This document shows positions 1-9,297 of a stretch of DNA of 64,000 bases, in pieces. The notes beneath the pieces were generated by a model that was not told the DNA's origin, searched no databases, and was given only the letters and a program-made list of their open reading frames with translations. Every line of letters begins with the position of its first letter. Position 1 is the first letter of the stretch. The stretch is from Salinibacterium hongtaonis (GTDB lineage: Bacteria > Actinomycetota > Actinomycetes > Actinomycetales > Microbacteriaceae). The stretch lies in NCBI RefSeq assembly GCF_003065485.1, contig NZ_CP026951.1, positions 1,860,001 to 1,924,000 on the forward strand, written 5' to 3'. Position numbers and translations under genes: made by a program.

Positions 1-374
1 CCGACGAGCACAATCGCGGCCGAGTACGCAATCGCGAGGCGCCGGGCACGCTGCGTCCAGTTGAGCCGCGTATTGGTGCCGCGCAAGCCCAGCCCAATGG
101 GCAACGCCGCGGCCACGACGAGCGCCGCCAAGCTGACGATCGCAGAGGTTATTAGCGCCTGGGTGGCCACCAGAATGACCGAGAGCGCGATGAGCACAAC
201 GGATGCAGCGAGCAGAACCGCATTGATGGGCCGACGCACCACCCACAGCCAGGCGATGCGGCCAACCCAGCCCGCAATGTAGTGCTCGCGCTGGGCGACT
301 CGCAGCCACCGGACAACAGCGAGAGCGGCCGCGACGAGGGCCACCACGAGAGTGACGATGATTAACAGCGTCAT
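1..374 (-). CDS. Mur-ligase-like membrane protein, N-terminal fragment
   Basis: An open frame starts at ATG 374 and runs off the left edge, giving about 124 residues. It has a hydrophobic segment at residues 2-20, then a basic stretch containing REHYIAGWVGR, then two more hydrophobic stretches. This layout resembles the membrane-embedded N-terminus that some actinobacterial Mur ligase (MurF/MurE-like) proteins carry before their ATP-binding domain. That domain would lie outside the window, so the product name is inference. Its ATG overlaps the TGA of the upstream hydrolase (ATGA), so the two genes are probably translationally coupled. Confidence 0.55.
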   Translation of the reverse strand, partial: MTLLIIVTLVVALVAAALAVVRWLRVAQREHYIAGWVGRIAWLWVVRRPINAVLLAASVVLIALSVILVATQALITSAIVSLAALVVAAALPIGLGLRGTNTRLNWTQRARRLAIAYSAAIVLV

Positions 375-1108
375 GACGCCACCTCCTGGAGCATTTCGTG
401 AAGTTCTTGAGCGACCTCGACCGCGAGGTCGCCCTCAAGCAGATGCCCGGCACCCGCGACCGTGCGAAACCGCGCGCCCGGAATGAGCTCGCTGGCCGCG
501 CGACCAGCATCCGCTGGTGCCGCCGTGTCTCTCTCGCCCCAGACCATGCGAACGGGGGCGGTGATGCGGGCCAGGTCGTCGCGATAGTCTTCGCCGACGA
601 CGCGCACCATGATGTCGCGCATCACTCCGGATGCGTTGCGGTAGTCGGCAGAGCCATGCTTGTGTTTTTGGGCTTCCAGGGTCTTCTGCGAGACGAGCCC
701 GCGCCGGGCAAGCCAGCGAATCAAACGGTACGACGCCGCTGCCTTGGGCGCGGCCTGCAGTCTGAGCAACGGGACCCCCGTGAGCACGAGGCCCTTGACC
801 AGTTCGGGATGCTGCGCCGCGAGCCGAACGGCGACGCGGCCTCCGAACGAGTGGCCGACGATGACGACGGGCCCGATCTCGCGCAGCACCTCGACAAGGT
901 CGTTCGCGTAATCCTCGCTGCCCCACACGGCAGAAGGCTCTGGGGTGATGCCGAATCCGGGCAGGTGTATCGACAAAGCGTTGAGGCCGTCGACGATGGT
1001 GCCGAAATCGGCACCCGTGCGACCCCAGCCGTGAAGGGCGACGACCTGCACAGGGGTCGAGCCCGTCTTCTCAGCGAGCAGTCGTCCATCCGCCAAGGCA
1101 GTAATCAC
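371..1108 (-). CDS. alpha/beta hydrolase
   Basis: A 245-residue soluble alpha/beta-hydrolase-fold protein starting at GTG 1108. The oxyanion-hole strand ends in LHGWG (about residue 25). The nucleophile elbow is GHSFGG with Ser87. The likely acid is Asp194 in GERD and the catalytic base is His222 in GAGH, so the triad is complete and the length is normal for the family. No signal peptide or membrane segment is seen. The substrate cannot be read from the sequence. The gene is coupled by an ATGA overlap to the Mur-ligase-like gene downstream, which hints at an envelope-related esterase or amidase role, but that is only context. Confidence 0.85.
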   Translation of the reverse strand: MITALADGRLLAEKTGSTPVQVVALHGWGRTGADFGTIVDGLNALSIHLPGFGITPEPSAVWGSEDYANDLVEVLREIGPVVIVGHSFGGRVAVRLAAQHPELVKGLVLTGVPLLRLQAAPKAAASYRLIRWLARRGLVSQKTLEAQKHKHGSADYRNASGVMRDIMVRVVGEDYRDDLARITAPVRMVWGERDTAAPADAGRAASELIPGARFRTVAGAGHLLEGDLAVEVAQELHEMLQEVAS

Positions 1109-1201
1109 CTAGCTACAGTACACCGCGTCCGAGACAGGGGCCGGGGGCTTGCTGTGCGCAGATGCGGATGCCGCTCCGTCGCTTGACTCCGACGTAACGT
1201 C

Positions 1202-2497
1202 ATGGTCTTGAGTCAGGACATGGCCTTCACCCCTTTCTTGTATCTCGCGTCCTATGCGGCATCGCTGCTGGGCAACTCAATCGCCGCGATCGCCTTGCCC
1301 CTCATCGTGCTCCAGTCGACGGGCAGCCTCGTCGCCACGGGAACCGTGGCCGTTGCGACGTCGGTGCCTGCGTTTCTGGTTGGCCTCGCTGCGGGGGTCG
1401 TGATCGACCGCGTCAACCGGCGAACCTCGTCCGTCGTCGCGGATGTGCTGTCGGCGGCATCCATGGCAGCCCTTCCGGTCGTCGACCACATCACAGGGCT
1501 CAGCCTGGGATGGTTCGTGCTCTTCGGCATCCTGGGGGCCCTGGGCGACATCCCTGGACTCACTGCGCGGGAAGCGATGCTCCCCGCCATCGTGCGAAAC
1601 GGGCGCCTCACCTCTGAGCAACTCGTTGGGCTCCGGGAGAGCACGGGGGCGCTCACTGTCGTTCTCGGCCCCGCCGCAGCTGGCACGCTCATGATGCTGC
1701 TCCCGGGATCAACCGTGTTGTGGATCACGGCGGGGACCTCGCTCCTGGCTGCTGCGCTCACCCTGCTGATTCCGTCGAGCGTCGGGGCAGTCGTCTCCAC
1801 GGAGACGCCTGCCCCTGCCACCGCTTCTGCCATGGTGCGATCGTCGCTCTGGACCGAGCACATGGCCGGATGGCGCATGCTCTTCGGGTCACGAAGCGTC
1901 CTTCGCGCATCCACTGTCGTCAGCCTCGTCATGGTTGTCGCCCTCGCCGCGATGCAGGGACTCGTGCTGCCCGCACACTTCGCCCTGCACGAGCAACCGG
2001 CGATGCTCGGATTCGTTCTCTCTGCCCTCGCGGTCGGCACCCTTGTCGGCGGCGTCGCCTTTGCCACGCTCGGCGGTCGTCTGCCGCGGCGGCTGTGGTT
2101 TGTCGCGAGCGTGATCGGTACGGTGTTGGCGCTCGGCGCCCTCTCGTCGCTGGCCTCAACGGGCATCATCATGGCTTCGGCGGCGTTGTTTGGGATGTGC
2201 GCGGGAGCCTTGGGAAGCCTCACGGGGGTGCTGATGATCGAGGCGATCCCCGAGACCATGCGGGGTCGCATTATGGGAACCCAAAATTCACTGATGATGC
2301 TCGCCGCCCCGCTGGGCATTGTCGGGGTCAGTGTGATCGGCGAGCAATTCGACCTCAGGACGGCTGCGGTCTGCATGGCGATAGTCTGGGCCATCGCGGG
2401 GATGTGTGCGCTCGCCCTGCCCACCCTCAGGAGCCTGGGCTCGCACGCGATTCCGATGGCAGAGGCACAGGAACGGGTCGCCCATGAAAAGCAGTGA
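1202..2497 (+). CDS. MFS transporter, drug-efflux type
   Basis: A 431-residue membrane protein with about 12 hydrophobic segments. The loop between segments 2 and 3 carries a charged DRVNRR motif typical of the major facilitator superfamily, and the general look is that of small-molecule or macrolide-type exporters. ATG 1202 has no clear ribosome binding site. ATG 1220, preceded by CAGGAC, is an alternative that removes six residues. The 3' end overlaps the start of a MerR-type regulator by 14 bases, the usual arrangement for an exporter and its regulator. That regulator carries a stop codon, so control of this exporter may be altered. The substrate is unknown. Confidence 0.85.
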   Translation: MVLSQDMAFTPFLYLASYAASLLGNSIAAIALPLIVLQSTGSLVATGTVAVATSVPAFLVGLAAGVVIDRVNRRTSSVVADVLSAASMAALPVVDHITGLSLGWFVLFGILGALGDIPGLTAREAMLPAIVRNGRLTSEQLVGLRESTGALTVVLGPAAAGTLMMLLPGSTVLWITAGTSLLAAALTLLIPSSVGAVVSTETPAPATASAMVRSSLWTEHMAGWRMLFGSRSVLRASTVVSLVMVVALAAMQGLVLPAHFALHEQPAMLGFVLSALAVGTLVGGVAFATLGGRLPRRLWFVASVIGTVLALGALSSLASTGIIMASAALFGMCAGALGSLTGVLMIEAIPETMRGRIMGTQNSLMMLAAPLGIVGVSVIGEQFDLRTAAVCMAIVWAIAGMCALALPTLRSLGSHAIPMAEAQERVAHEKQ

Positions 2498-3239
2498 GCT
2501 CGCAGCCCTGGCACGCGTGACAGTGCGCACCCTTCGGCACTATCACCAGGTCGGCATCCTGGAAGAGCCCCCTCGAGGAACCAACGGCTACCGCGACTAC
2601 GGCGTGCATGATCTCGTGCGCCTGCTGCGCATCCGGAGACTGGCCGACCTCGGAATCCCGCTTGAACACATGCCCCGCATGCTCGATGAGGCAGATCGCG
2701 AACACTCCCCCCTGCTCGACCAAATCGAGGAGGGCATCGACGACGAGATTCGACGACTCTAGGCACAGAAGGCGATGATCCGGGAGATCAGGGCGAGCGA
2801 TTCCTCCCCCGATCTGCCTCCGCTTTTGGCGCCATTCGTGGCCACCCTCACGGGCGGTGCGGCGAATTCCGAGTCAGCACGCTCTGAGCGTGACTACGCG
2901 ATCCTGTTGAATCATCTCGCCGGCGAACACGGCGCCGACCGACTCGCGCAGGCTTACAGCAAGCTGGCCACCGCGTCGGAGATCTCAGGGTTCCACGAGA
3001 TGAGGCGCCTCTTCGACGACTTGCGCTCCGACGCCTCCGATGCCGAGATTGAGCACCTGGTGGGGGTCTCATTGCCCCTCCTGCAGCACGCGGTCGTTGA
3101 GATCGAACCGCTCCTATCCGCCGTAGTTACCCTCGACGACGCGACGTTGGGGCTGTTCGAGAGCTATCACTCCGACGCCCTCAACCCCGCCCAGAAAGAG
3201 ACCCTGAGTCGACTTGAAGCACGACTGGCGCGGCAATAA
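2484..3239 (+). pseudogene. MerR-family regulator interrupted by an in-frame TAG
   Basis: From ATG 2484 the frame encodes an N-terminal MerR winged helix-turn-helix (VTVRTLRHYHQVG, then GYRDYGVHDLVRLLRIR) and the start of the dimerisation helix. It stops at TAG 2760-2762 after residue 92. The same frame continues without another stop to 3239 with about 158 residues that look like the expected C-terminal effector domain. Across the stop the protein reads IRRL-stop-AQKAMI; changing TAG to CAG gives LQAQK, a natural coiled-coil continuation. A single CAG-to-TAG nonsense change is therefore the simplest explanation. Restart at ATG 2775, preceded by AGAAGG, is conceivable and would give two separate polypeptides. 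It overlaps the MFS gene by 14 bases and probably regulated it. Confidence 0.8.
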
Positions 3240-3251
3240 TTCCGTCGGCGA

Positions 3252-4292
3252 CTATTCGCCCTGCGGAACGTCGGAATCGGTCGTGAGATGCGGCGCGATG
3301 TCGCGGGGATTCATCGTGCCCGCTAGCACCTCTGCCACCTGAGAAACGATGGGCATGACGACGCCCTTGGCCTGAGCAAGTTCGAGAATCGGGGCGACCG
3401 AGGAGAGACCCTCCGCCGTCTGGTTCATCTGTTTGATCACGTCTGAAAAGCTGTAACCCTGGCCCAGAAGCCTGCCCGCCGTGTTGTTGCGGGAGAGCGA
3501 TGATTCGCAGGTGGCGATGAGGTCGCCGAGCCCGGCTAGGCCGGAAAGCGTCTCGGGTTTGGCTCCGTAGGCAACCGAGAAGTCCGTCATCTCCACGAGG
3601 CCGCGAGTGATGATGGCCGCCTTGGTGTTCTCTCCGTAGCCGACGCCGTCGACGATGCCGATCGCCACCGCGATGAGGTTCTTGAGCACTCCGCCGAACT
3701 CGGTGCCGATGACGTCGGTGTTGACGAACGCCCTGAAATAAGGGTTAGAGACGAGCATGGCGACCCGGGTCGCTGTGTCGAGGCTTGACGACGCAACAAC
3801 CGCAGCGGTGGGCTGCTCGCGTGCGATCTCGAGAGCGAGGTTGGGGCCGGATGCCACGGCGATGCGGTCGGGAGAGACCCCCAGCTCTTCGAGGATGACC
3901 TCGCTCATGCGAGAACGGGTGCCCTTCTCGACGCCCTTCATGAGGCTCACGATCGTGGCCTGGCGCGGCATGATCGACCCGAAGTCGCGCAGGTTGCCGC
4001 GGAGGCTCTGGCTCGGCACCGAGAGAAAGACGTATTCGGCGCCGTCAAGCACCTCTTCGATAATGTGGCTCGCCCACAGGGTGCGGGGCAGGTTAATGCC
4101 CGGCAGGTAATCGCTATTGCGCTTGCTCTCCGCGATTTCGCGCGCAAGCTCTGCACGCCTCGCCCAGAGCGCGACATCCGCTCCTCCGTCGGCCAGAATC
4201 TTGGCGAACGTGGTGCCCCAGCTGCCAGCGCCGAGCACTGCAACGCGGGTGGCCCCGGGAATGGGAAGGCGAATTGGCCTCGTGCTGGTCAA
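3252..4292 (-). CDS. gpsA: glycerol-3-phosphate dehydrogenase [NAD(P)+]
   Basis: A 346-residue cytosolic enzyme that reduces dihydroxyacetone phosphate to sn-glycerol 3-phosphate, the backbone for phospholipids. The nucleotide-binding motif GAGSWG is at residues 21-26 and the catalytic lysine region is GVLKNLIAVAIG in the C-terminal helical domain, followed by the typical GYGENTKAAIITRG stretch. Length is normal. The ATG overlaps the stop of the plsC-like gene (ATGA). It is the last gene of the leuC-leuD-murA-plsC-gpsA operon, and its pairing with an acyltransferase puts two consecutive phospholipid-precursor steps together. Confidence 0.95.
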   Translation of the reverse strand: MTSTRPIRLPIPGATRVAVLGAGSWGTTFAKILADGGADVALWARRAELAREIAESKRNSDYLPGINLPRTLWASHIIEEVLDGAEYVFLSVPSQSLRGNLRDFGSIMPRQATIVSLMKGVEKGTRSRMSEVILEELGVSPDRIAVASGPNLALEIAREQPTAAVVASSSLDTATRVAMLVSNPYFRAFVNTDVIGTEFGGVLKNLIAVAIGIVDGVGYGENTKAAIITRGLVEMTDFSVAYGAKPETLSGLAGLGDLIATCESSLSRNNTAGRLLGQGYSFSDVIKQMNQTAEGLSSVAPILELAQAKGVVMPIVSQVAEVLAGTMNPRDIAPHLTTDSDVPQGE

Positions 4293-5035
4293 AAGCGCCC
4301 CGTCTCTTGTTGATTGTTCTTGGCTGGATCCCAGCGCTCCGCCGGTGCTGGCTCGCCGCGTAGTTCGGCTAGCAGCTGAGAAATGTCGGCCATGAGAACA
4401 TCGGTCGCTTCGGTGAGCAAAGACGCGGTTATCGGCTTGCCCCTAAAGCGGGAAAGATCCACGGGGTCACCGATTTTCACCGTGATCGTCTTGCGCGGAA
4501 AGATGCTGATCTTGCGCCCGTAGCGCGGCATGACCAGCTGGGTGCCCCAGTGAGCGGCGGGAATCAGCGGGATGTCCGCCTCGAGCGCCATTCGCACGGC
4601 ACCGGTCTTGCCGCGCATCGGCCACAGGTCAGGGTCTCGCGTGAGCGAGCCCTCGGGATAGATCACAACGGCAAGGCCCTCGTCCGCGGCACGAGCGGCT
4701 GCTTTGAGCGGCTCTGCGCCGCGGGCGTTGGTGGTGCGCTCGACAGGGATCTGCCCTGCAGCGCGCAACAGCCGACCCCCCAGGGGAATCTTGAAGACCG
4801 AGGCTTTAGCCAAGAACCGCGGCATGCGCCCCAGCTTCCACATCACGACACCAATAACCACGGGGTCGATCTCGCTGAAGTGATTCGGGGCGAGAATGAA
4901 GGCACCGCTTTTGGGCAGCTTCTCGCCGTCGACGATGCGGTATCGGGCGATCACGGTCATGATCGGCAAGATCAAGAACGCGAGAAAACGAAATATCGGG
5001 GTCTTCTCAGACTTCGGGCGTGATTCGGTGGCCAC
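4289..5035 (-). CDS. plsC: 1-acyl-sn-glycerol-3-phosphate acyltransferase
   Basis: A PlsC/LPLAT-family membrane-associated acyltransferase. The catalytic HX4D box is NHFSEID, and the second conserved motif YPEGSLTRD follows about 85 residues later. A hydrophobic N-terminal stretch (FLAFLILPIM) probably holds it on the membrane. I choose GTG 5035 (248 residues): it begins just after the murA stop with a GAAGGG upstream. An ATG at 5080 would overlap murA by 38 bases. It transfers an acyl group to lysophosphatidic acid, downstream of gpsA, to which it is coupled by ATGA. Acyl preference cannot be read. Confidence 0.85.
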   Translation of the reverse strand: MATESRPKSEKTPIFRFLAFLILPIMTVIARYRIVDGEKLPKSGAFILAPNHFSEIDPVVIGVVMWKLGRMPRFLAKASVFKIPLGGRLLRAAGQIPVERTTNARGAEPLKAAARAADEGLAVVIYPEGSLTRDPDLWPMRGKTGAVRMALEADIPLIPAAHWGTQLVMPRYGRKISIFPRKTITVKIGDPVDLSRFRGKPITASLLTEATDVLMADISQLLAELRGEPAPAERWDPAKNNQQETGRF

Positions 5036-5042
5036 CCGCGGC

Positions 5043-6410
5043 TTACCCTTCGTAGACGAAGTCAGCACCGAGGGCGGCAAGCTTCTCGATGATGTGCTCG
5101 TATCCCCGGCTAATGATTCCGATGTTGCTGATCGTCGACTCGCCCTCGGCGCTCAGCGCCGCAATGAGGTGGCTGAAGCCGCCACGCAGGTCGGGAACGT
5201 GCAGCGCGGCGCCGTGCAGCGGAGTCGGGCCCGTGATGGTCGCAGCCTGTTCGAAGTCGCGGCGGGCAACGCGGCGCGGATGGTTGGGCAGACCGGTTGC
5301 GTGCACAACGATGTTTGCGCCCATCTCGTTGAGAGCCTCGGTGAAGCCAAATCGATTCTCGTAGACGGTTTCGTGAACGATCGAAACACCATGGGCCTGT
5401 GTCAGAGCCACGATGAGCGGCTGCTGCCAGTCGGTCATGAAACCCGGGTGGACATCCGTCTCGATCGTGACGGGCTTAAGGTCGCCACCAGGGTGCCAGA
5501 AGCGGATGCCGTTGTCGTGAACGTCGAACGCCCCACCGACCTTGCGAAAGACGTTGAGAAACGTCATCATCTCTGACTGCCGCGCACCCTCGACAAAGAT
5601 GTCACCGTGCGTGACGAGAGCGGCCGAGGCCCAGCTCGCCACCTCATTGCGGTCGAAGAGTGCGCTGTGGCGGTAGCCCTCGAGCCGGTCGACGCCCTCG
5701 ATGAGGATGACGCGGTTGGGCTCGACCGAGATGATCGCGCCCATCTTCTGGAGAATCGCGATGAGATCCATGATCTCTGGCTCGATCGCGGCGTTCTTGA
5801 GCTCGGTGGTGCCCTCAGCGCGCACGGCGGTGAGCAGCACCTGCTCGGTCGCACCAACGCTCGGGTAGGGCAGCTCGATGTTGGCGCCCTTGAGCCCGTT
5901 GGGCGCCGTGATGTAGATGCCCTCGTAGGTCTTGTCGACAACCGCACCGAAGGCCCTCAGGGCGTCCAGATGAAAGTCGATGGGGCGGTCGCCGATGCGG
6001 CAGCCGCCGAGGTCGGGGATGCGGGCTTCGCCGAGGCGGTGGAGCAGAGGGCCACAGAAGAGAATCGGGATGCGGCTGGCGCCAGCATGCGCATCGATCT
6101 CGGCGAAGTGCGCCTTTTCAACGTTGGCGGTGTCGAAGTGCAATTCCCCAGTGGACGGGCTGGTGACGCGGACGCCGTAGACCTCAAGAAGTCCGCGAAC
6201 CACCTGAACGTCGCTGATGTCGGGAACTCCGCGCAGCTCACTCGGCGTCTCCCCCAGAAGCGCGGCAACCATCGCCTTTGTCACGAGGTTTTTGGCCCCG
6301 CGCACCTGGATGGTTCCCTTCAGCGGTTTTCCGCCGGTGATGACAATCTCGTCAGAGGTGAGTCCCACCCTGGCCGCTGCCTTCTGTGAATCCTTGGTGA
6401 GTGCGTTCAC
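5043..6410 (-). CDS. murA: UDP-N-acetylglucosamine 1-carboxyvinyltransferase
   Basis: A 455-residue EPSP-synthase-fold enzyme making the first committed peptidoglycan precursor from UDP-GlcNAc and phosphoenolpyruvate. The substrate lysine-asparagine pair is in RGAKN (Lys40, Asn41). The active-site loop is LGGCRIGDRPID with Cys137 in place, so the protein should be fosfomycin-sensitive by that criterion. Length is typical, slightly long at the N-terminus. It starts at GTG 6410 immediately after the leuD TGA with no gap, so leuD, murA and plsC are probably cotranscribed. Confidence 0.95.
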   Translation of the reverse strand: MNALTKDSQKAAARVGLTSDEIVITGGKPLKGTIQVRGAKNLVTKAMVAALLGETPSELRGVPDISDVQVVRGLLEVYGVRVTSPSTGELHFDTANVEKAHFAEIDAHAGASRIPILFCGPLLHRLGEARIPDLGGCRIGDRPIDFHLDALRAFGAVVDKTYEGIYITAPNGLKGANIELPYPSVGATEQVLLTAVRAEGTTELKNAAIEPEIMDLIAILQKMGAIISVEPNRVILIEGVDRLEGYRHSALFDRNEVASWASAALVTHGDIFVEGARQSEMMTFLNVFRKVGGAFDVHDNGIRFWHPGGDLKPVTIETDVHPGFMTDWQQPLIVALTQAHGVSIVHETVYENRFGFTEALNEMGANIVVHATGLPNHPRRVARRDFEQAATITGPTPLHGAALHVPDLRGGFSHLIAALSAEGESTISNIGIISRGYEHIIEKLAALGADFVYEG

Positions 6411-7022
6411 TCAGATACCCTCCGTCGATCGTGCCGGGAGTGTCGTCGGGCGCCAACTGGCGCGGCGGCTCTCAAAATCGGTAATGGCTCCCTCGTCGCG
6501 AAGGGTGAGCGCGATGTCATCGAGCCCCTCCATCAGACGCCAGCGAGTGTAGTCGTCGATGGCGAATGGCACTGTGAGTTCTCCCACAGAAACCGTTCGC
6601 GTCTCGAGGTCGACGGTCGCCTCGATGCCCGGATTGGCATCGATGGCTGCCCACAGGGCTTCGATGTCGTCCTCGCTGACCTCGCCGGTAAGCAAACCCT
6701 GTTTGCCCGAGTTTCCCCTAAAGATGTCGCCGAATCGCGAACTGAGCACCGCGGCGAAACCAAAGTCGCGCAGCGCCCACACGGCGTGCTCGCGGCTGGA
6801 GCCGGTTCCGAAGTCGGGGCCGGCGATGAGCACCTTGGCACCCTGGAATTCGGGACGGTTCAAGACGAACTCGTCATCCTGGCGCCATCCAAAGAACAGG
6901 GCGTCGTCGAAGCCGGTCTTGGTGACTCGCTTGAGGAACACCGCCGGGATGATCTGGTCGGTGTCGACGTTGGAACGCTTAAGGGGCGCAGCAACACCGG
7001 TAATCGTCGTGACTTTATCCAT
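6411..7022 (-). CDS. leuD: 3-isopropylmalate dehydratase small subunit
   Basis: A 203-residue small subunit of isopropylmalate isomerase, which works with LeuC to convert 2-isopropylmalate to 3-isopropylmalate in leucine synthesis. The swivelling-domain motifs are visible: [10 protein letters not shown] near residue 18, [13 protein letters not shown] around residues 68-80 and FGDIFRGNS near residue 97. Its ATG shares one base with the leuC stop (TGATG), ensuring coupled synthesis of the two subunits. Its own stop abuts the murA GTG. Confidence 0.95.
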   Translation of the reverse strand: MDKVTTITGVAAPLKRSNVDTDQIIPAVFLKRVTKTGFDDALFFGWRQDDEFVLNRPEFQGAKVLIAGPDFGTGSSREHAVWALRDFGFAAVLSSRFGDIFRGNSGKQGLLTGEVSEDDIEALWAAIDANPGIEATVDLETRTVSVGELTVPFAIDDYTRWRLMEGLDDIALTLRDEGAITDFESRRASWRPTTLPARSTEGI

Positions 7023-8521
7023 CAGGCCGATACCTCGCTCACTGTGGTTGGAAACTGTCGGGCTACGGCATCATAGATCGGCGTGTCTGCGGCTTGCTGC
7101 GCGGAGACCTCATTATCACCCTCCAGATCCCAGGGGCTTGAGAGGGTTCCGCGAATGGCGGTCGCTGCGGCCACGAGGGGCGACACCAGGTGGGTGCGGC
7201 CGCCCTTGCCCTGGCGCCCTTCGAAGTTGCGGTTGGAGGTGGATGCACACCGCTCGCCGGGGGCCAGCTGGTCTGGGTTCATGCCAAGACACATCGAGCA
7301 TCCGGCAAAACGCCACTCGGCGCCGAAGTCCGTAATGATCTTGTCGAGGCCCTCTGCCTCGGCCTGGAGGCGCACTCTGGCGCTGCCCGGCACGACCATG
7401 ACGCGAACACCGTCTGCCTTGGTCTTGCCCTCGATCACCGACGCGAATGCGCGGAGGTCTTCGATGCGGCTGTTGGTGCACGAACCCATGAAGACCGCGT
7501 CGACCGCGATCTGCTTCATGGGCGTGCCTGCCTCGAGATCCATGTATTCGAGTGCGCGCTCGGCCGCAGCGCGCTCGTTGGGGTCGTCGATCTCCGAGGG
7601 AACGGGCACAGAGTCGCTCAGCGAGACTCCCTGGCCGGGGTTGGTTCCCCAGGTCACGAAGGGCTCAAGCTCGTTGGCGTCGAGAAACACCTCGGCATCG
7701 AAGACGGCGTCGTCATCGGTGGCCAGCGTGTTCCAGTACTCGACTGCGGCATCCCAATCTTCGCCGGAGGGCGCGTGGGGGCGGCCCTCAAGGTAGTCAT
7801 AGGTGATCTGGTCGGGGGCGACCATGCCGGCTCGCGCACCCGCCTCGATCGACATGTTGCAGATCGTCATGCGGCCCTCCATGGAGAGTGCACGGATGGC
7901 GCTGCCGCGGTATTCGAGCACATAGCCCTGGCCTCCGCCGGTGCCGATCTTGGCGATAACAGCAAGGATGATGTCCTTGGCCGTCACTCCGGGGCGCAGC
8001 TCTCCTTCGACCGTGATGGCCATGGTCTTGAAAGGCTTGAGCGGCAGGGTCTGGGTCGCAAGAACGTGCTCAACCTCGCTCGTGCCGATGCCAAATGCCA
8101 TCGCGCCGAATGCGCCGTGGGTCGAGGTGTGGCTGTCGCCACAGACGACCGTGATGCCGGGCATCGTGAGGCCGAGCTGCGGGCCAACGACGTGCACAAT
8201 GCCCTGCTCGATGTCACCGAGCGGGTGCAGGCGCACCCCGAACTCGGCGCAGTTGTTGCGCAGAGTCTGAATCTGGGTGCGGCTCGTCAGGTCTTCGATC
8301 TGGCGATCGATGTTGAGAGTCGGGGTGTTGTGGTCTTCTGTCGCGATCGTGAGATCGGGGCGGCGAACCGGACGACCGGCCACGCGAAGGCCATCAAAGG
8401 CCTGCGGACTCGTCACCTCGTGCACAAGGTGAAGGTCAATGTAGAGGAGGTCGGGGGTGCCGTCTTCGCCCTTGGTGACGACGTGGTCGTCCCAGACTTT
8501 TTCTGCCAGCGTTCTGCCCAC
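7022..8521 (-). CDS. leuC: 3-isopropylmalate dehydratase large subunit
   Basis: A 499-residue aconitase-superfamily subunit carrying a [4Fe-4S] cluster. The cluster ligands are the cysteine of [11 protein letters not shown] and the two cysteines of [10 protein letters not shown]. The catalytic HGAFGA-type segment ([20 protein letters not shown]) is present. I choose GTG 8521: it sits 7 bases after GAGAAAGG and gives the usual actinobacterial beginning [15 protein letters not shown] longer frame to 8563 adds a non-conserved tail. It is the first gene of the operon running to gpsA. leuB and ilvE lie far away at 57-59 kb. Confidence 0.95.
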   Translation of the reverse strand: MGRTLAEKVWDDHVVTKGEDGTPDLLYIDLHLVHEVTSPQAFDGLRVAGRPVRRPDLTIATEDHNTPTLNIDRQIEDLTSRTQIQTLRNNCAEFGVRLHPLGDIEQGIVHVVGPQLGLTMPGITVVCGDSHTSTHGAFGAMAFGIGTSEVEHVLATQTLPLKPFKTMAITVEGELRPGVTAKDIILAVIAKIGTGGGQGYVLEYRGSAIRALSMEGRMTICNMSIEAGARAGMVAPDQITYDYLEGRPHAPSGEDWDAAVEYWNTLATDDDAVFDAEVFLDANELEPFVTWGTNPGQGVSLSDSVPVPSEIDDPNERAAAERALEYMDLEAGTPMKQIAVDAVFMGSCTNSRIEDLRAFASVIEGKTKADGVRVMVVPGSARVRLQAEAEGLDKIITDFGAEWRFAGCSMCLGMNPDQLAPGERCASTSNRNFEGRQGKGGRTHLVSPLVAAATAIRGTLSSPWDLEGDNEVSAQQAADTPIYDAVARQFPTTVSEVSA

Positions 8522-8591
8522 AGTGATGCCTTTCTCTACGAATCCGAGCGCACGAATAGGCATGCGCTCAATCGTGACAGTCTACTTCGGC

Positions 8592-9233
8592 TCAGGCCTT
8601 GCCCGCTGCGCCGAGCACCGTTAGCTCGAACTCTCCGAGGTACACCACGGTGCCATCACCGATCGAGACACGCTCGTCGGGGATGACCGCGAACTCCTCG
8701 CCATGGTTGTGGCTCACCGAAACGCCGTTCGTGGAATTGAGGTCGTGCACCCAGAGCGACCCATCCGCAGCAACCTCGAGAGCGGCATGGGTCTTGGACA
8801 CCGATTTAACGGGGTCGATAACGGCAACGAGCTGGGCGTCGGGCCACAGCGAGTTGACGGCGGGAGCCCTGCCGATCAGAGCGGTGCGCTCCAGCAGCAC
8901 CTGGCCGCCGCCGGGCAGTCCGATGCGCCACTCCGGAGCAGCCCGCGTGACCTCGACGAAGCTCGTCTCCTCGTCGACGGGCGCAAACACGGCTGCGGGC
9001 AGGCCCGGGGCGACCATGGGCACGAACGTGGGAGTCTCAGGCTCTTCTCTCTCGGCGCGAACCCGCCGGGAATTATCCACCCGCAGGGTTTCGGAGTCGA
9101 GCGCCGGCAGCGAGACGCCGGGGGGAAGACTGATGAAGTCCGTGGCGGCAACCGGCTCCACCGCGGGTTCGTTCGGCTTGGCCGCGGGAACAAGGCCAGG
9201 AGGCGGCGCGAGGAATCCGTCGTCTGATGACAT
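8592..9233 (-). CDS. FHA-domain protein
   Basis: A 213-residue soluble protein. The N-terminal half is proline/alanine-rich and low in predicted structure. The C-terminal half (about residues 105-210) is a forkhead-associated domain with GRAP, SKTHA and LNSTNG, the residues that read phosphothreonine. I choose ATG 9233, preceded by GAGGGGAG at about 9 bases. It is the last gene of the PP2C-to-FHA operon, 64 bases after the transglutaminase-like gene. The natural inference is that it binds a target phosphorylated by the kinase at 20-22 kb. No enzyme domain is seen. Confidence 0.85.
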   Translation of the reverse strand: MSSDDGFLAPPPGLVPAAKPNEPAVEPVAATDFISLPPGVSLPALDSETLRVDNSRRVRAEREEPETPTFVPMVAPGLPAAVFAPVDEETSFVEVTRAAPEWRIGLPGGGQVLLERTALIGRAPAVNSLWPDAQLVAVIDPVKSVSKTHAALEVAADGSLWVHDLNSTNGVSVSHNHGEEFAVIPDERVSIGDGTVVYLGEFELTVLGAAGKA

Positions 9234-9297
9234 TTTGTGGACTCCCCTCATGTTTGTTCAGCGAGTCATGCTACCCCACCGGCGTGACTCGGCCTCG

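Noticed and set aside
1252-2766. A 504-codon minus-strand frame over the MFS gene
   Set aside because: It mirrors the plus-strand MFS gene with clear transmembrane pattern and has no motif of its own.
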